Below are positions 25,205-34,312 of a DNA stretch of 64,000 bases, in pieces. A program made the position numbers and the translations under genes. Every line of letters starts with the position of its first letter. Position 1 is the stretch's first letter. The stretch covers positions 827,308 to 891,307 of the forward strand of contig NZ_OOHJ01000030.1 in assembly GCF_900323885.1 (NCBI RefSeq). Reading direction: 5' to 3'. The notes beneath the pieces are model-generated. The model saw nothing but the letters and a program-made list of their open reading frames with translations. It had not been told where the DNA came from and did no database searches. The DNA is from [Actinomadura] parvosata subsp. kistnae. GTDB taxonomy: Bacteria > Actinomycetota > Actinomycetes > Streptosporangiales > Streptosporangiaceae.

Positions 25205-26011
25205 TCAATCTTTGACGGCCCCGGCGGTGACGCCGGCGGCGACGTAACGCTGGGCGATCACCAGCAGGACGGTGGCGGGGACGGAGGCGATCACGGCGGT
25301 GGCCATGATCGCGTTCCACTCCTGGTTGTTGTTGCCGATGTAGTGGTAGATGCCGAGGGTGATGGGCTGGTGGTCGCCGCCCTGGTCGAGGGTGGAGGCG
25401 AAGACGAAGTCCGACCACGCCCACAGGAACGCGAACAGCGACACCGTGATGATCGAGTTGCGGGAGACGGGCAGCACGATCGACAGGAACGTCCTTACGA
25501 CCCCCGCGCCGTCGGTGCGGGCGGCCTGCAGCAGCTCCTCGGGGATGCCGGACATGAACGTGGCCAGGATGAGCACCGCGAACGGCACGGCGAGGGTGGA
25601 GTCGGCGACGATGAGGCCGGGCACGGTGTTGAGCAGGCCGGTGTTGAGGAAGATGGCGTAGAACCCCATCGCCATGATGATCCCGGGGATCATCTGCGCC
25701 ACGAGCAGCACGAAGCTCAGCGCCCCGCCGCCGCGCGGGCGCAGCTTGGCCAGCGAGTACGCCGCCGGCGCCGCGACCAGCAGGGTCAGCGCCACCGTGC
25801 CCAGCCCGACGACGAGGCTCACCCCGAGGTAGGGCAGCTGCTGGTCGAGCACCGCCCGGTAGCCGTCCAGGGTGCCGTCGATCGGGAACCAGTTCGGCGG
25901 CGACTTGCGCATGTCGGTGTCGCGGGTGAACGACACGTTGATCATCCAGTAGACCGGGAACAACATCACGGCGGTCAGGACGACGCCCACCACGCTCTTC
26001 CAGCGCCTCAT
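25205..26011 (-). CDS. ABC sugar transporter permease, MalG type
   Basis: Inner-membrane subunit of 268 residues with six predicted helices. The cytoplasmic EAA loop is seen as ELLQAARTDGAGVVRTFLSIVLPVSRNSI, which contacts the ATPase. It starts within the end of the MalF-type permease gene (ATGA overlap), showing translational coupling. No ATPase gene lies in this operon; actinomycete CUT1 importers usually share a multitask ATPase (MsiK) encoded elsewhere. It transports a product of the adjacent secreted glycosidases (inference). Confidence 0.93.
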   Translation of the reverse strand: MRRWKSVVGVVLTAVMLFPVYWMINVSFTRDTDMRKSPPNWFPIDGTLDGYRAVLDQQLPYLGVSLVVGLGTVALTLLVAAPAAYSLAKLRPRGGGALSFVLLVAQMIPGIIMAMGFYAIFLNTGLLNTVPGLIVADSTLAVPFAVLILATFMSGIPEELLQAARTDGAGVVRTFLSIVLPVSRNSIITVSLFAFLWAWSDFVFASTLDQGGDHQPITLGIYHYIGNNNQEWNAIMATAVIASVPATVLLVIAQRYVAAGVTAGAVKD

Positions 26012-26964
26012 GCCAGGGCCTGCCTGCGCTGCACGCGGATGTAGACGAGCCCGAAGGCCAGCGCCATCACGATGAGCAGGTTGCCGACGGCGGCGCCCGG
26101 CCCGAAGGACGGCACGAGGTTGCCGAAGCCGAGCCGGTAGGACCAGGTGGCGAACGTGGTGGACGCGCCGCTCGGCCCGCCCTTCGTCATGATCCAGATG
26201 ATGTCGAACACCTTCAGCGTGTAGACCAGGCCGAGCAGCAGCGTGATCGCCGACACCGGCCGCAGCAGCGGGAACGTGATGCGCCAGAACCGCTGCCGGC
26301 CGTTGGCCCCGTCCAGCGCGGCGGCCTCGTACACGACCGCGGGGATCGCCTGCAGGCCGGAGTACAGAACCACGAGGTTGAACGGGACGCCGATCCAGAT
26401 GTTGGCGATGATCACCGACCACAGCGCCCAGTCCGGCGAGGTCAGCCAGTTCACCGGCCCGAGCCCGAGCCACGACAGCGCCGCGTTGACCACGCCGGAG
26501 TCGCTGTTGAGCATCCACGACCAGGTCGAGGCCGACACGATCAGCGGCAGCAGCCACGGCACCAGGAACAGCGCCCGCAGCGTGGCCGACAGCGGGAAGT
26601 GCCGGACGAAGAACAACGCCAGCGCCAGCCCGATGCCGAACTGGAAGACCAGCGACACCAGCGTGAAGACCACGGTGTGCCACAGCGCGGGCCCGAAGGT
26701 CGCGTCGCCGAACACCTTGGCGTAGTTGCCGAACCCGGCGAAGGGCGCGCCGCCCTGCACGAAGGAGCGCACGGTGTAGGTGCGCAGGCTCAGCTCGACG
26801 TTGCGGAACAGCGGGTAGGCGTAGAAGAGCAGCAGGTAGAGGACGACGGGGGCGAGGAACGCCCAGGCCGCCCACTGCCCGGACCGCGCGCCGCTGGATC
26901 GGACGCGGCCGGATCGGGCGCGGGCGGCCCGGGCAGGCGCCGCCGTCCGGATGGTGTCGCTCAT
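26008..26964 (-). CDS. ABC sugar transporter permease, MalF type
   Basis: Membrane subunit of 318 residues. After a basic N-terminal tail of about 30 residues come six helices; the EAA motif is YEAAALDGANGRQRFWRITFPLLRPVSAI. It pairs with the MalG-type permease, whose start overlaps its stop by four bases. It begins 4 bases after the stop of the binding-protein gene, so the whole importer is one transcript. Confidence 0.93.
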   Translation of the reverse strand: MSDTIRTAAPARAARARSGRVRSSGARSGQWAAWAFLAPVVLYLLLFYAYPLFRNVELSLRTYTVRSFVQGGAPFAGFGNYAKVFGDATFGPALWHTVVFTLVSLVFQFGIGLALALFFVRHFPLSATLRALFLVPWLLPLIVSASTWSWMLNSDSGVVNAALSWLGLGPVNWLTSPDWALWSVIIANIWIGVPFNLVVLYSGLQAIPAVVYEAAALDGANGRQRFWRITFPLLRPVSAITLLLGLVYTLKVFDIIWIMTKGGPSGASTTFATWSYRLGFGNLVPSFGPGAAVGNLLIVMALAFGLVYIRVQRRQALA

Positions 26965-26968
26965 GCCG

Positions 26969-28240
26969 TCACTGGGCCGCGGCGGTCTGCGCCGCCGTCA
27001 TCGCTTCCTGCGGCGATTTCGATCCGCTCAGGACGGCCTGCACCGCGCCCCACATCGGCTCGGAGATCTTCGGGTACTTGGTGCCGAGGTCGTCGCTGGT
27101 GCGGCCCTTGGCCGCCTTGACCGCGTCCACCCACACCTTGAGGTCGGGCGTGGCCGCCACCTGCTTGGCCTGCACGGCCTCGGTCGGGGCGACGTAGGAC
27201 AGGGTCGTGGTGGTGGTGAGCGAGTTGTCGGTGCTGGTCAGGCAGGTCACCAGCTTCTGGGAGGTGGCGTAGCGGCCGGTGTCGGCCTGCACGGGGATGC
27301 TGACGAACTCGCCGCCGGTCGGCGCGGGCGCGGTGCCGCCCGTCTTTCCCGGGATGGGGATGATCCCGTACGGGAAGCCGGCCTTCTTGGCGTTGGCCAA
27401 CTGCCAGGTGCCGTTCTCGGCGAAGGCGTAGTCGCCGGTGGCGAACTCCTGCCAGCTCGTGGTCTGGGTGTTGCCGATGACCGAGTTGGGGGCGTACCCC
27501 TTCTTCAGCCAGTCGCTCCACAGCGTCACCGCGGAGACGCCCTCGGGGGAGTCGAGCTTGGTCAGGCTCGCGCCGGAGCCCCAGAACCAGGGTAGGAACT
27601 GGAAGCTGCCCTCCTCGGTGCCGATCGCTGAGAACGTGATGCCCTTCTTCCCCTTCGCCTTCACCTTCTCCAGCGCGGCGGTCAGCGACGCCCAGTCCTT
27701 GACGGAGGCGATGTCCACCCCGGCGGCCTTCAGGACGTCCTTGTTGTAGTACAGGGCCAGGGTGTTGGCGCCGATCGGGACGCCGTAGGTCTTGCCGCCG
27801 CTCTGCCCCGCGGCCAGCAGGTTCGGCGCGATGGCCGACACGTCGAGCTTGTTCTCCTCGGTGGTGGTCAGCACGCCGGCCTCGGCCAGGGTGGAGACCA
27901 CCGGGTTGTCCACGATGAGCACGTCCGGGGAGTTGCCCTGCTGGGCGGCCAGCAGGGCCTTGTTGGTCAGGTCGCTGGTGTCGTAGCCGGTGCGCTCGAC
28001 CTTGACGCCGGCGCCGGTGCCGCACTTCTCCAGCAGCTTCACCCACTCCGAGGTCTTGTCGTACTGCGGGTACGGGTCCCAGATCGTGTAGGTGCCGCCG
28101 CCCGCGGTCTGCCCGGCGCTCGTGGTGCCCGCGCCGTCGCCGCCGCCGGACGTGGACGAGCAGGCGACCAGCCCGCCCATGGCGGCCACCACCGCCAGGC
28201 TCGCGCCGGCCGTACGCCGGCTCCTTGCCGCTGATCTCAT
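26969..28240 (-). CDS. sugar-binding lipoprotein of the ABC importer
   Basis: Extracellular solute-binding protein of 423 residues (family 1, CUT1 type). The signal ends in a lipobox LVAC with cysteine 27, so it is anchored to the membrane. A Gly/Thr-rich linker (about 29-50) precedes the periplasmic-binding fold, with YGVPIGANTLALYYNKDVLKAAG and WQEFATGDYAFAENGTWQL as typical blocks. First gene of the operon with two permeases and a glycosidase. Its promoter (28319-28348) is followed at once by two operators, so it is likely the most tightly controlled transcript of the locus. Confidence 0.93.
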   Translation of the reverse strand: MRSAARSRRTAGASLAVVAAMGGLVACSSTSGGGDGAGTTSAGQTAGGGTYTIWDPYPQYDKTSEWVKLLEKCGTGAGVKVERTGYDTSDLTNKALLAAQQGNSPDVLIVDNPVVSTLAEAGVLTTTEENKLDVSAIAPNLLAAGQSGGKTYGVPIGANTLALYYNKDVLKAAGVDIASVKDWASLTAALEKVKAKGKKGITFSAIGTEEGSFQFLPWFWGSGASLTKLDSPEGVSAVTLWSDWLKKGYAPNSVIGNTQTTSWQEFATGDYAFAENGTWQLANAKKAGFPYGIIPIPGKTGGTAPAPTGGEFVSIPVQADTGRYATSQKLVTCLTSTDNSLTTTTTLSYVAPTEAVQAKQVAATPDLKVWVDAVKAAKGRTSDDLGTKYPKISEPMWGAVQAVLSGSKSPQEAMTAAQTAAAQ

Positions 28241-28289
28241 TGAGCTGACCTCCGCTGACAGGCGTTACGCGGCCGTTTCGAGGTGATGT

Positions 28290-28314
28290 CGAATCGATTC
28301 GTCGAATCGATTCG
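28290..28314. promoter_or_regulatory. tandem LacI-type operators upstream of the importer operon
   Basis: CGAATCGATTCG occurs at 28290-28301 and again at 28303-28314, separated by one base (centres 13 bp apart). The pair lies directly downstream of the -10 box on the minus strand. Confidence 0.9.
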
Positions 28315-28318
28315 CCTG

Positions 28319-28348
28319 AACATAGGCCCGCTCCCCCGCCCGCGTCAA
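28319..28348 (-). promoter_or_regulatory. promoter of the sugar importer operon
   Basis: On the minus strand TTGACG (28343-28348), an 18-base spacer and TATGTT (28319-28324). The predicted start overlaps the twin operators, the same design as at the two secreted glycosidase genes. Confidence 0.78.
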
Positions 28349-28471
28349 TGCGTGCGCGGGCAAGGATGCGGAGCCGTTGCGTGAGAACGCGCGCAACGCC
28401 CCTGGGTGCCGCCGCCAGAACCGGTTCGACATACGATGGTCCGCGACCGGCAGGTTCGGACGAGGAGCACG

Positions 28472-29488
28472 GTGAACATCGGAGAGATCGCCAAGCGGGC
28501 GGGCGTGTCACGCAGCACGGTCTCCTACGCGCTCACCGGCAAGCGCCCGGTGTCGGAGGAGACCAGGCGCCGCATCCAGGCGGTCATCGACGAGCTGGGC
28601 TACCGGCCCAACGCCTCGGCCAGGGCGCTGAAGGAGGGCCGCACCCGCACGATCGGCCTGGTCATACCGCCCGCCGGGCAGCGCCTGACCGACATGCAGC
28701 TCGGTTTCGTGGCCAGCGTGGTCGACGCCGCCGCCCGCGCCGACCTCGACGTCCTGCTGTCACCCTCGGGCGGCGAGCACGACCGCTCCTTCGAACGCGT
28801 GGTCAGCGGCCGGCGCGTGGACGGCGTCATCCTCATGGAGATCCGGCTGGAGGACGACCGGGTCGCCCGGCTGCTCGACAGCGGCGTGCCGTTCGTCGGC
28901 ATCGGCCACACCCGCCACCCGGAGGAGATGTCCTGGGTGGACGTCGACTACGACACGCTCATCGCCAAGTGCGTGCACCACCTGGCCGACCTCGGCCACC
29001 GGCACGTGGCGCTGGTCAACCGCAGCGCCGAGCTGGTCGCCGCCGGCTACGGGCCCGGCCACCGCGCGCAGGCCGGCTTCGACCGCGCCGTGGCCGAGCG
29101 CGGCCTGCACGGCGTGCGGGTCTGCTGCGCCGACGACGTCCAGGCCGGGCAGACCTGCCTCCAGCAGCTCCTCGCCGCGCACCCCGAGCTGACCGCCATC
29201 GCCACCATCAACGAGGCCGCCGTCGCCGGCCTGTACCGGGGCCTGGCCGAGGCGGGGCTGAGCGTGCCGCGCGACTTCTCCATCGCCGGGGTGGCGGCGC
29301 GGCACTGGGCGGAGAGCGTGCACCCGCCGCTCACGGCCGCCGACGTCCCGGCCGACGAGATGGGGGCCCGCGCGGTGGAGCTCCTCATCCAGCGCATCGC
29401 CAACCCCGCCACCCCGCACCGCCACCTCCTGCTCGCCCCACCCGTCTCCCTCCGCAGCACCACCGGCCCGGCGCGTCCCCGCGCCTGA
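28472..29488 (+). CDS. LacI-family repressor of the carbohydrate locus
   Basis: DNA-binding regulator of 338 residues. The GTG at 28472 has CGAGGAGCAC upstream and starts VNIGEIAKRAGVSRSTVSYALTGKRPVSEETRRRI, a complete LacI helix-turn-helix, followed by the hinge NASARALKEG. The effector domain ends normally (TAADVPADEMGARAVELLIQRI). It is divergent from the importer operon. Four CGAATCGATTCG palindromes and a fifth core copy occur only at the promoters of this locus. That makes this protein the obvious binder. The last 13 codons lie in a 47-bp tandem duplication. Confidence 0.92.
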   Translation: MNIGEIAKRAGVSRSTVSYALTGKRPVSEETRRRIQAVIDELGYRPNASARALKEGRTRTIGLVIPPAGQRLTDMQLGFVASVVDAAARADLDVLLSPSGGEHDRSFERVVSGRRVDGVILMEIRLEDDRVARLLDSGVPFVGIGHTRHPEEMSWVDVDYDTLIAKCVHHLADLGHRHVALVNRSAELVAAGYGPGHRAQAGFDRAVAERGLHGVRVCCADDVQAGQTCLQQLLAAHPELTAIATINEAAVAGLYRGLAEAGLSVPRDFSIAGVAARHWAESVHPPLTAADVPADEMGARAVELLIQRIANPATPHRHLLLAPPVSLRSTTGPARPRA

Positions 29489-29539
29489 CCGCCTCCCTCC
29501 GCAGCACCACCGGCCCAGCGCGTCCCCGCGCCTGACCGT
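29446..29539. repeat. 47-bp tandem duplication over the lacI-type gene stop codon
   Basis: The segment beginning CTCCCTCCGCAGCACCACCG at 29446 is repeated at 29493 with one base change. The first copy encodes the repressor C-terminus and stop; the second is a non-coding copy including a second TGA. A more diverged third copy may follow (about 29540-29580). Confidence 0.85.
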
Positions 29540-29598
29540 CCCACTGGGTAGCACGACCGGACGGCGCGCCCGCGCCGACTCGCGGAGGTTTGTGGCTC

Positions 29599-29628
29599 TT
29601 GACCGTCCCCGGGCGGGACGCTTATGGT
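29599..29628 (+). promoter_or_regulatory. promoter of the large glycosidase gene
   Basis: TTGACC (29599-29604), 18-base spacer, TATGGT (29623-29628), followed four bases later by an operator covering the predicted transcription start. Confidence 0.75.
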
Positions 29629-29631
29629 CCA

Positions 29632-29649
29632 GGTCGAATCGATTCGACC
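29632..29649. promoter_or_regulatory. 18-bp LacI-type operator of the large glycosidase gene
   Basis: GGTCGAATCGATTCGACC is a perfect palindrome, the longest and probably strongest site of the regulon. Confidence 0.9.
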
Positions 29650-29682
29650 AAGATTCGTCCCCCTCCCTGAACGGGAACGCGC

Positions 29683-32600
29683 ATGTCTCACCCCCGGTCC
29701 CGGCGGGCCCGCGCCCGCCTGCGCCACGTCCTCCTCGCCTCCGCCCTCGCCCTGACCGCCCTGCCAGCGGCCGCCTTACCGGCCGGCGCCACCGCCGCCC
29801 CCGACCTCGTCCTGCACTACGACTTCGAGGGCGACCTGTCCGGCGGCACCGTCACCGACCGCTCCCCCTCCGGTCTCGACGGCACCCTGGTCAACCCCGG
29901 CTCCGCCGCCACGGCCACGGGCCCGGACGGCGGCCAGGCGCTGTCCCTGCCCGGCGGCCCGGCCGGTTCGGCCACCGCTCCGTACGTGTCCGTCCCCAAC
30001 GGCCTGTTCCGCGACCGCCACGCCATGACGATCTCGGCCTGGCTCAAGTGGTCGGGCGGCCCCGACTTCCAGTGGGTCTACAACCTCGGCAAGGACGCCG
30101 CCACGGCCACCTTCGTCACCCCGTCCTACGCCGGCGACGCCACCACCCGCTCCTCCATCAAGCCGGTCAACGGCACCGCCGAGGTGGGCGTGCCCGGCGC
30201 GCAGAAGCTGCCGGCCGGCCGGTGGGTCAACCTCGTCACCACGATCGACGGCGAGACCATCACCTACTACGTCAACGGCGCCGCCGTCGGCAGCGCCGCC
30301 GCCCGGCTCGACCTGGCCGCGGTCATGCACGCCGACGGCAACACGACCTCCGGTTTCCTGGGCAAACCGTTCTGGGGCGGCCACCCGTTCCTGGCCGGTG
30401 AGCTGGACGACTTCCGCGTGTACGGCGCCGCCATGACCGCGGAGCAGGTCGCGGGCCTGGCCGGTGACCACCTGGCCACGCTCACCGCGGTCGAGCAGAC
30501 CACGTTCGAGGTCACGACGTACCCGGAGATCGCGCCGGACCTGCCGCAAGCGGCGCAGGCGCAGTTCTCCGACGGCATCCGCCGCCGCGTGCCCATCACT
30601 TGGGACGCCGTCGATCCCGGCCGGTACGCCGAGCCCGGCCAGTTCACCGTCAAGGGCACCGCGCGCGGCGTCGCCGTCCAGGCCACGGTCAAGGTGATCG
30701 GCAACGACCTGTCCGTCGACCTCGGCGCCGAGACGGGCCCCTTCCACGGCGGCGCGTCCGGCACCCTGTACGGCGTCTACGGCGAGGGCGTCCCGAACCG
30801 CAACCTGCTCGAAGGCATCAACCTGCGTACCGTCTCGACCAAGGCGCAGGACGGCCCGCAGCACCCGGGCGCCGACGCGCTGGAGGTGGTCAAGCCGCTG
30901 GCCGACGCCACGGACGGCGACGTGTACATCTACATGACCGACATCTACCGCGGTTTCCCCTACCAGTGGCCCGGCAGCACCCCCGAGGCCCGCCTGAACG
31001 ACTTCAAGGCGAAGATCGCCAAGCAGGTCGACCAGGTCCTCAAGCTCGACCCGAAATATCAGGACAACATCGTCTTCGTGCCGTTCAACGAGCCCGAGGG
31101 CAACATGTTCGGCACCGGCGAGTGGAGCTACAACCGGATCAGCTGGCTCAACGACCCCCAGTACTACTTCAAGGCGTGGGACGAGGTCCACGCCCTCATC
31201 AAGGGCAAGATGCCGGGCGCCCGCATCGCCGGCCCCAACACCAGCGTCCTGTACGCCCAGGTAGAGGGGTTCCTGCGGCACACGGTCGCGGCCGGCACCG
31301 TGCCCGACGTCATGACCTGGCACGAGCTCGGCGACCCCGCCCGCATCCGCACGAACGTGGCGAAGTACCGCACGTGGGAGCGCGCGATCCTCGGCGACCG
31401 GCGCCTGCCGATCAACATCAACGAGTACGCGTTCAACTACCACACCTCGGTGCCCGGCCAGATGATCCAGTGGGCGTCGGCCATCGAGGAGTCGAAGGTG
31501 GACGCCGACATCGCGTACTGGAACATCGACGGCAACCTGTCCGACTCCGCCGTGCAGGCGACCCGCGGCAACGGCCAGTGGTGGCTGCTCAACGCGTACG
31601 GGCAGATGACCGGCGACACGGTCAAGGTCACGCCACCACGCCCCGACGTGAGCTACACCCTCCAGGGCGTCGCCACGCTCGACAAGGCGAAGGCGCAGGC
31701 CAGAGTCCTGTTCGGCGGTGCGTCAGGCAAGGCCGGCGTCCGGTTCGACAACGTCGACACCGCCCTGTTCGGCGGCAGCGTGCACGCGCTGGTGCAGGAG
31801 ATCCCGTGGACCGGGCAACTCGGCGACTCAGCCCAGCCGCAGGTGCTCGCCGAGCTGGACCGGCCGGTACGCGACGGCTCCGTGAGCTTCTCCTTCGGCG
31901 ACACGCTGCCCCGCCTCAGGGAGGCGTCGGCGTACCAGATCATCCTCACCCCGGGCGGGGGCCCGGCCGCCCCGGCGACCAAGCTGTGGCAGGCCACGTA
32001 CGAGGCGGAGGACGCCGCCCACACCGGCGCGCCGTACTACCGCAACGGCCCCGAGGGCTCCCCCGCCGACGTCGCCAAGTTCTACACCTCCGGCGGGTAC
32101 GACGTCGGCGGCCTGCGCACCGGCTCGACCCTGGCGCTCGACTTCAAGGTGTCCGTGCCGCGCGACGGCGTGTACGACCTGTCGGTCTTCGCCAACTCCC
32201 TCAACACCTTCGACGCCGTACGCGAGCAGGGCCCCACCAACGTCTTCCTGCGCGTGGACGGCGGCGCCGAGCAGGAGCTGCACCTGCCCCTGGGCTACAA
32301 GTGGGTGGTCTGGGACCACGCCGACACGAAGGTCACGCTGACCAAGGGCGAGCACGTGCTCACTCTGGCCGCGCGCAGCCTCGACGGCGTTCGCGCCACC
32401 AAGGGCGACGCCATCGTCGACAAGCTCGACCTGTCCCTCGCCAACCCGGCGGCGGCCGAGTCGGTCTACCAGGCCGAGTACGCCACCCTCGGCGGCGCCC
32501 GTACCGACTACAGCCGAAGGACGGGGCACATCACGCTCAAGAAGGACCAGAGCGCGACCTTCTGGGTCTACTCCCCCGGCGACGGCGAATCCACCCTCCG

Positions 32601-33276
32601 CCTCGACACCCTCGGCGGCGGCCGGGCCTGGCTCGACGTCAACGGCCACCGCCTCACCGGCGTCAACGCCTCCGCGACGGTGAAGGCGTTCCTGTCCGGC
32701 GGCGTCAACAAGATCACCGTGACGGGGCGGTCCGGCACGCTCCGCCTCGACCGCCTGCGCGTCGCCGACACCGCCGGCACGCTCAACCCCACCTGGTACG
32801 AGGCCGAGTCCGCCCGCCTCGCCGGCACCGCTCACATCATGACGCACCCGCTGGCCGGCGGTGGCAAGGCGGTCACCGGCATCGGCGGCGCCCCCGGCAA
32901 CGCCAACACCCTCACCTTCGACGTCACCGCCCCCAAGCCCGGCACGTACGCCATGACCGTCCGCTACTCCAACCCGGAGCAGTCCCCCGCCTCCCACTAC
33001 AACCCCGACCCGCTGGCCCGCCACGCCGAGATCACCGTCAACGGCGCCCCGCCCCAGCGGGCCTGGTTCCCGCACACCTTCCACGCGGGCAACTTCTGGG
33101 AGCTGACCATCCCGATCCAGCTCAAGAAGGGCGCCAACACCGTCACCTTCGGCTCCCACGAGCTGCCGAACTTCGACGGCGACACCTACATCTCCGACAC
33201 CTTCCCCGACATCCTGCTCCGCTCCGCGTACGCGCCGAACGTGGACAGGATCGCGGTGACACCGCTGTCCCGCTGA
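29683..33276 (+). CDS. secreted multidomain glycoside hydrolase (LamG - Ig-like - GH39-like - three CBM-like domains)
   Basis: Exported protein of 1197 residues. Signal peptide about 1-40. Residues about 42-260 are a LamG/concanavalin-like domain (LHYDFEGDLSGGTVTD ... ELDDFRVYGAAMTAEQV). About 270-340 is a bacterial Ig-like (Big_4) domain (ITWDAVDPGRYAEPGQFTVKGTARG). The catalytic barrel, about 345-700, has VPFNEPEG (acid/base E470) and ININEYAF (nucleophile E581). The C-terminal 430 residues contain three CBM35/CBM6-like beta-sandwiches, each starting YEAED, YQAEY or YEAES. The catalytic core is related to that of the 609-residue enzyme at 21713. It is controlled by the operator at 29632. 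The target glycan is unknown. Confidence 0.85.
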   Translation: MSHPRSRRARARLRHVLLASALALTALPAAALPAGATAAPDLVLHYDFEGDLSGGTVTDRSPSGLDGTLVNPGSAATATGPDGGQALSLPGGPAGSATAPYVSVPNGLFRDRHAMTISAWLKWSGGPDFQWVYNLGKDAATATFVTPSYAGDATTRSSIKPVNGTAEVGVPGAQKLPAGRWVNLVTTIDGETITYYVNGAAVGSAAARLDLAAVMHADGNTTSGFLGKPFWGGHPFLAGELDDFRVYGAAMTAEQVAGLAGDHLATLTAVEQTTFEVTTYPEIAPDLPQAAQAQFSDGIRRRVPITWDAVDPGRYAEPGQFTVKGTARGVAVQATVKVIGNDLSVDLGAETGPFHGGASGTLYGVYGEGVPNRNLLEGINLRTVSTKAQDGPQHPGADALEVVKPLADATDGDVYIYMTDIYRGFPYQWPGSTPEARLNDFKAKIAKQVDQVLKLDPKYQDNIVFVPFNEPEGNMFGTGEWSYNRISWLNDPQYYFKAWDEVHALIKGKMPGARIAGPNTSVLYAQVEGFLRHTVAAGTVPDVMTWHELGDPARIRTNVAKYRTWERAILGDRRLPININEYAFNYHTSVPGQMIQWASAIEESKVDADIAYWNIDGNLSDSAVQATRGNGQWWLLNAYGQMTGDTVKVTPPRPDVSYTLQGVATLDKAKAQARVLFGGASGKAGVRFDNVDTALFGGSVHALVQEIPWTGQLGDSAQPQVLAELDRPVRDGSVSFSFGDTLPRLREASAYQIILTPGGGPAAPATKLWQATYEAEDAAHTGAPYYRNGPEGSPADVAKFYTSGGYDVGGLRTGSTLALDFKVSVPRDGVYDLSVFANSLNTFDAVREQGPTNVFLRVDGGAEQELHLPLGYKWVVWDHADTKVTLTKGEHVLTLAARSLDGVRATKGDAIVDKLDLSLANPAAAESVYQAEYATLGGARTDYSRRTGHITLKKDQSATFWVYSPGDGESTLRLDTLGGGRAWLDVNGHRLTGVNASATVKAFLSGGVNKITVTGRSGTLRLDRLRVADTAGTLNPTWYEAESARLAGTAHIMTHPLAGGGKAVTGIGGAPGNANTLTFDVTAPKPGTYAMTVRYSNPEQSPASHYNPDPLARHAEITVNGAPPQRAWFPHTFHAGNFWELTIPIQLKKGANTVTFGSHELPNFDGDTYISDTFPDILLRSAYAPNVDRIAVTPLSR

Positions 33277-33314
33277 CGCACGCCGGGCGGCCCTCACCCG
33301 ATGTCCTCGGTCGC

Positions 33315-34202
33315 TCATTGTCGGTCGAGGACGCGGGTGAGGAATTCCTCGAAGGTGGTGGGGGTCGCGGTCTGCGCGGTACGCGGCCGGCGCATGGCGA
33401 TTCTGCGTTCGGCGACGTCGAGGGTCATGGCGGTGGTGCCGTCCGCCATGTGCGGGGAGAAGCCGGCGGCCAGCAGGCGCTCGCGCATGGTGGCGGCGTC
33501 GATCTGCTCGTAGCGGGCCTCCGGCCGGCCGAGGGCCCTGCCGATCGCGGCGGTGATCTCGGTGAGGGTGACGTCCCGGGGGCCCTGCAGTTCGAGGGTA
33601 CGGGCGCCCGCCTTGCGCCGGCCGGTGAGCAGGTCGGCGGCCACGGCGCCGATGTCGGCCGTGGCGATGGCGGGCAGGGGCAGGTCCGCGGGGATCAACC
33701 CGTGGGCGGTGCCGGTGGCGCGTACCTCGTCGATCATCGGCAGGGCGTTCTCCATGAACCAGCCGGGACGCAGGTGGGTCACCTCCGGGCCGGTCAGGGT
33801 GTCCAGCGCCTCCTCCAGCGGGCGCAGCCCCCATACCGGGCCGCGGGCCCCGTCATGGTTGGCGGCCCAGCCGCTCAGGCTGACGATCCGGGCGAGGTCG
33901 CCGAGCCCGCCGAGCGCCTGCCGGAAGGCGTTGATGACCCGCCGCTGGTATGCGGGGAAGTCGGTGCTGCCGGGAATGATCCCTGGCGCGATCATGACGA
34001 ACGCGGCGTGGGCGCCGGCGAAGGCGGCACGCAGGCTGCCGGGGTCGTCGGTGCGGGCTTCCGCCGCTTCGGCGCCGTGCTCCACGTACCGCTGGAGGCG
34101 GTCGCGGCTGCGGCCCAGCACCCGGACCTGTTCACCGGTGGCGAGCAGCGCGTCGGCGACGGCGGAGCCGGTGTCGCTGGTGGCGGATGAGACGACGATC
34201 AT
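33315..34202 (-). CDS. NmrA-like NAD(P)-binding protein
   Basis: Atypical SDR of 295 residues, related to NmrA/quinone reductase QorB-type proteins. MIVVSSATSDTGSAVADALLATGEQVRVLGRS is a Rossmann start with a changed glycine motif (SATSDTGSA in place of GATGxxG). Phe-rich catalytic residues are not evident. The sequence LRPGWFMENALPMI is typical for NmrA relatives. The ATG has GTGAGGGAAC upstream. It is the last gene of a leftward group with an XRE regulator and an MBL hydrolase; two 26-bp repeats with inverted symmetry lie in front of it. Confidence 0.84.
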   Translation of the reverse strand: MIVVSSATSDTGSAVADALLATGEQVRVLGRSRDRLQRYVEHGAEAAEARTDDPGSLRAAFAGAHAAFVMIAPGIIPGSTDFPAYQRRVINAFRQALGGLGDLARIVSLSGWAANHDGARGPVWGLRPLEEALDTLTGPEVTHLRPGWFMENALPMIDEVRATGTAHGLIPADLPLPAIATADIGAVAADLLTGRRKAGARTLELQGPRDVTLTEITAAIGRALGRPEARYEQIDAATMRERLLAAGFSPHMADGTTAMTLDVAERRIAMRRPRTAQTATPTTFEEFLTRVLDRQ

Positions 34203-34260
34203 GGTGTTCCCTCACAAGAAATGCGTGTGCGATGTACGGCGTCGACGACCGGCCGGGCGC

Positions 34261-34312
34261 CGACCGCATACGGGTCGGTCGGGCACCGACCGCATACGGG
34301 TCGGCCGGGTGG
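34261..34312. repeat. two 26-bp direct repeats, each with an internal inverted repeat
   Basis: Units begin at 34261 and 34287 with CGACCGCATACGGGTCGG. Each contains CGACC and GGTCG arms around the centre gcatacg. The pair lies upstream of the NmrA-like gene and downstream of the XRE regulator, so it could be an operator pair or merely a tandem duplication. Confidence 0.7.

Noticed and set aside
30600..34190. A 1196-codon open frame on the same strand as the large glycosidase gene
   Set aside because: It is a GC-rich shadow frame: Arg/Pro-rich, no domain, and it overlaps the clearly conserved glycosidase and antisense NmrA-like genes.
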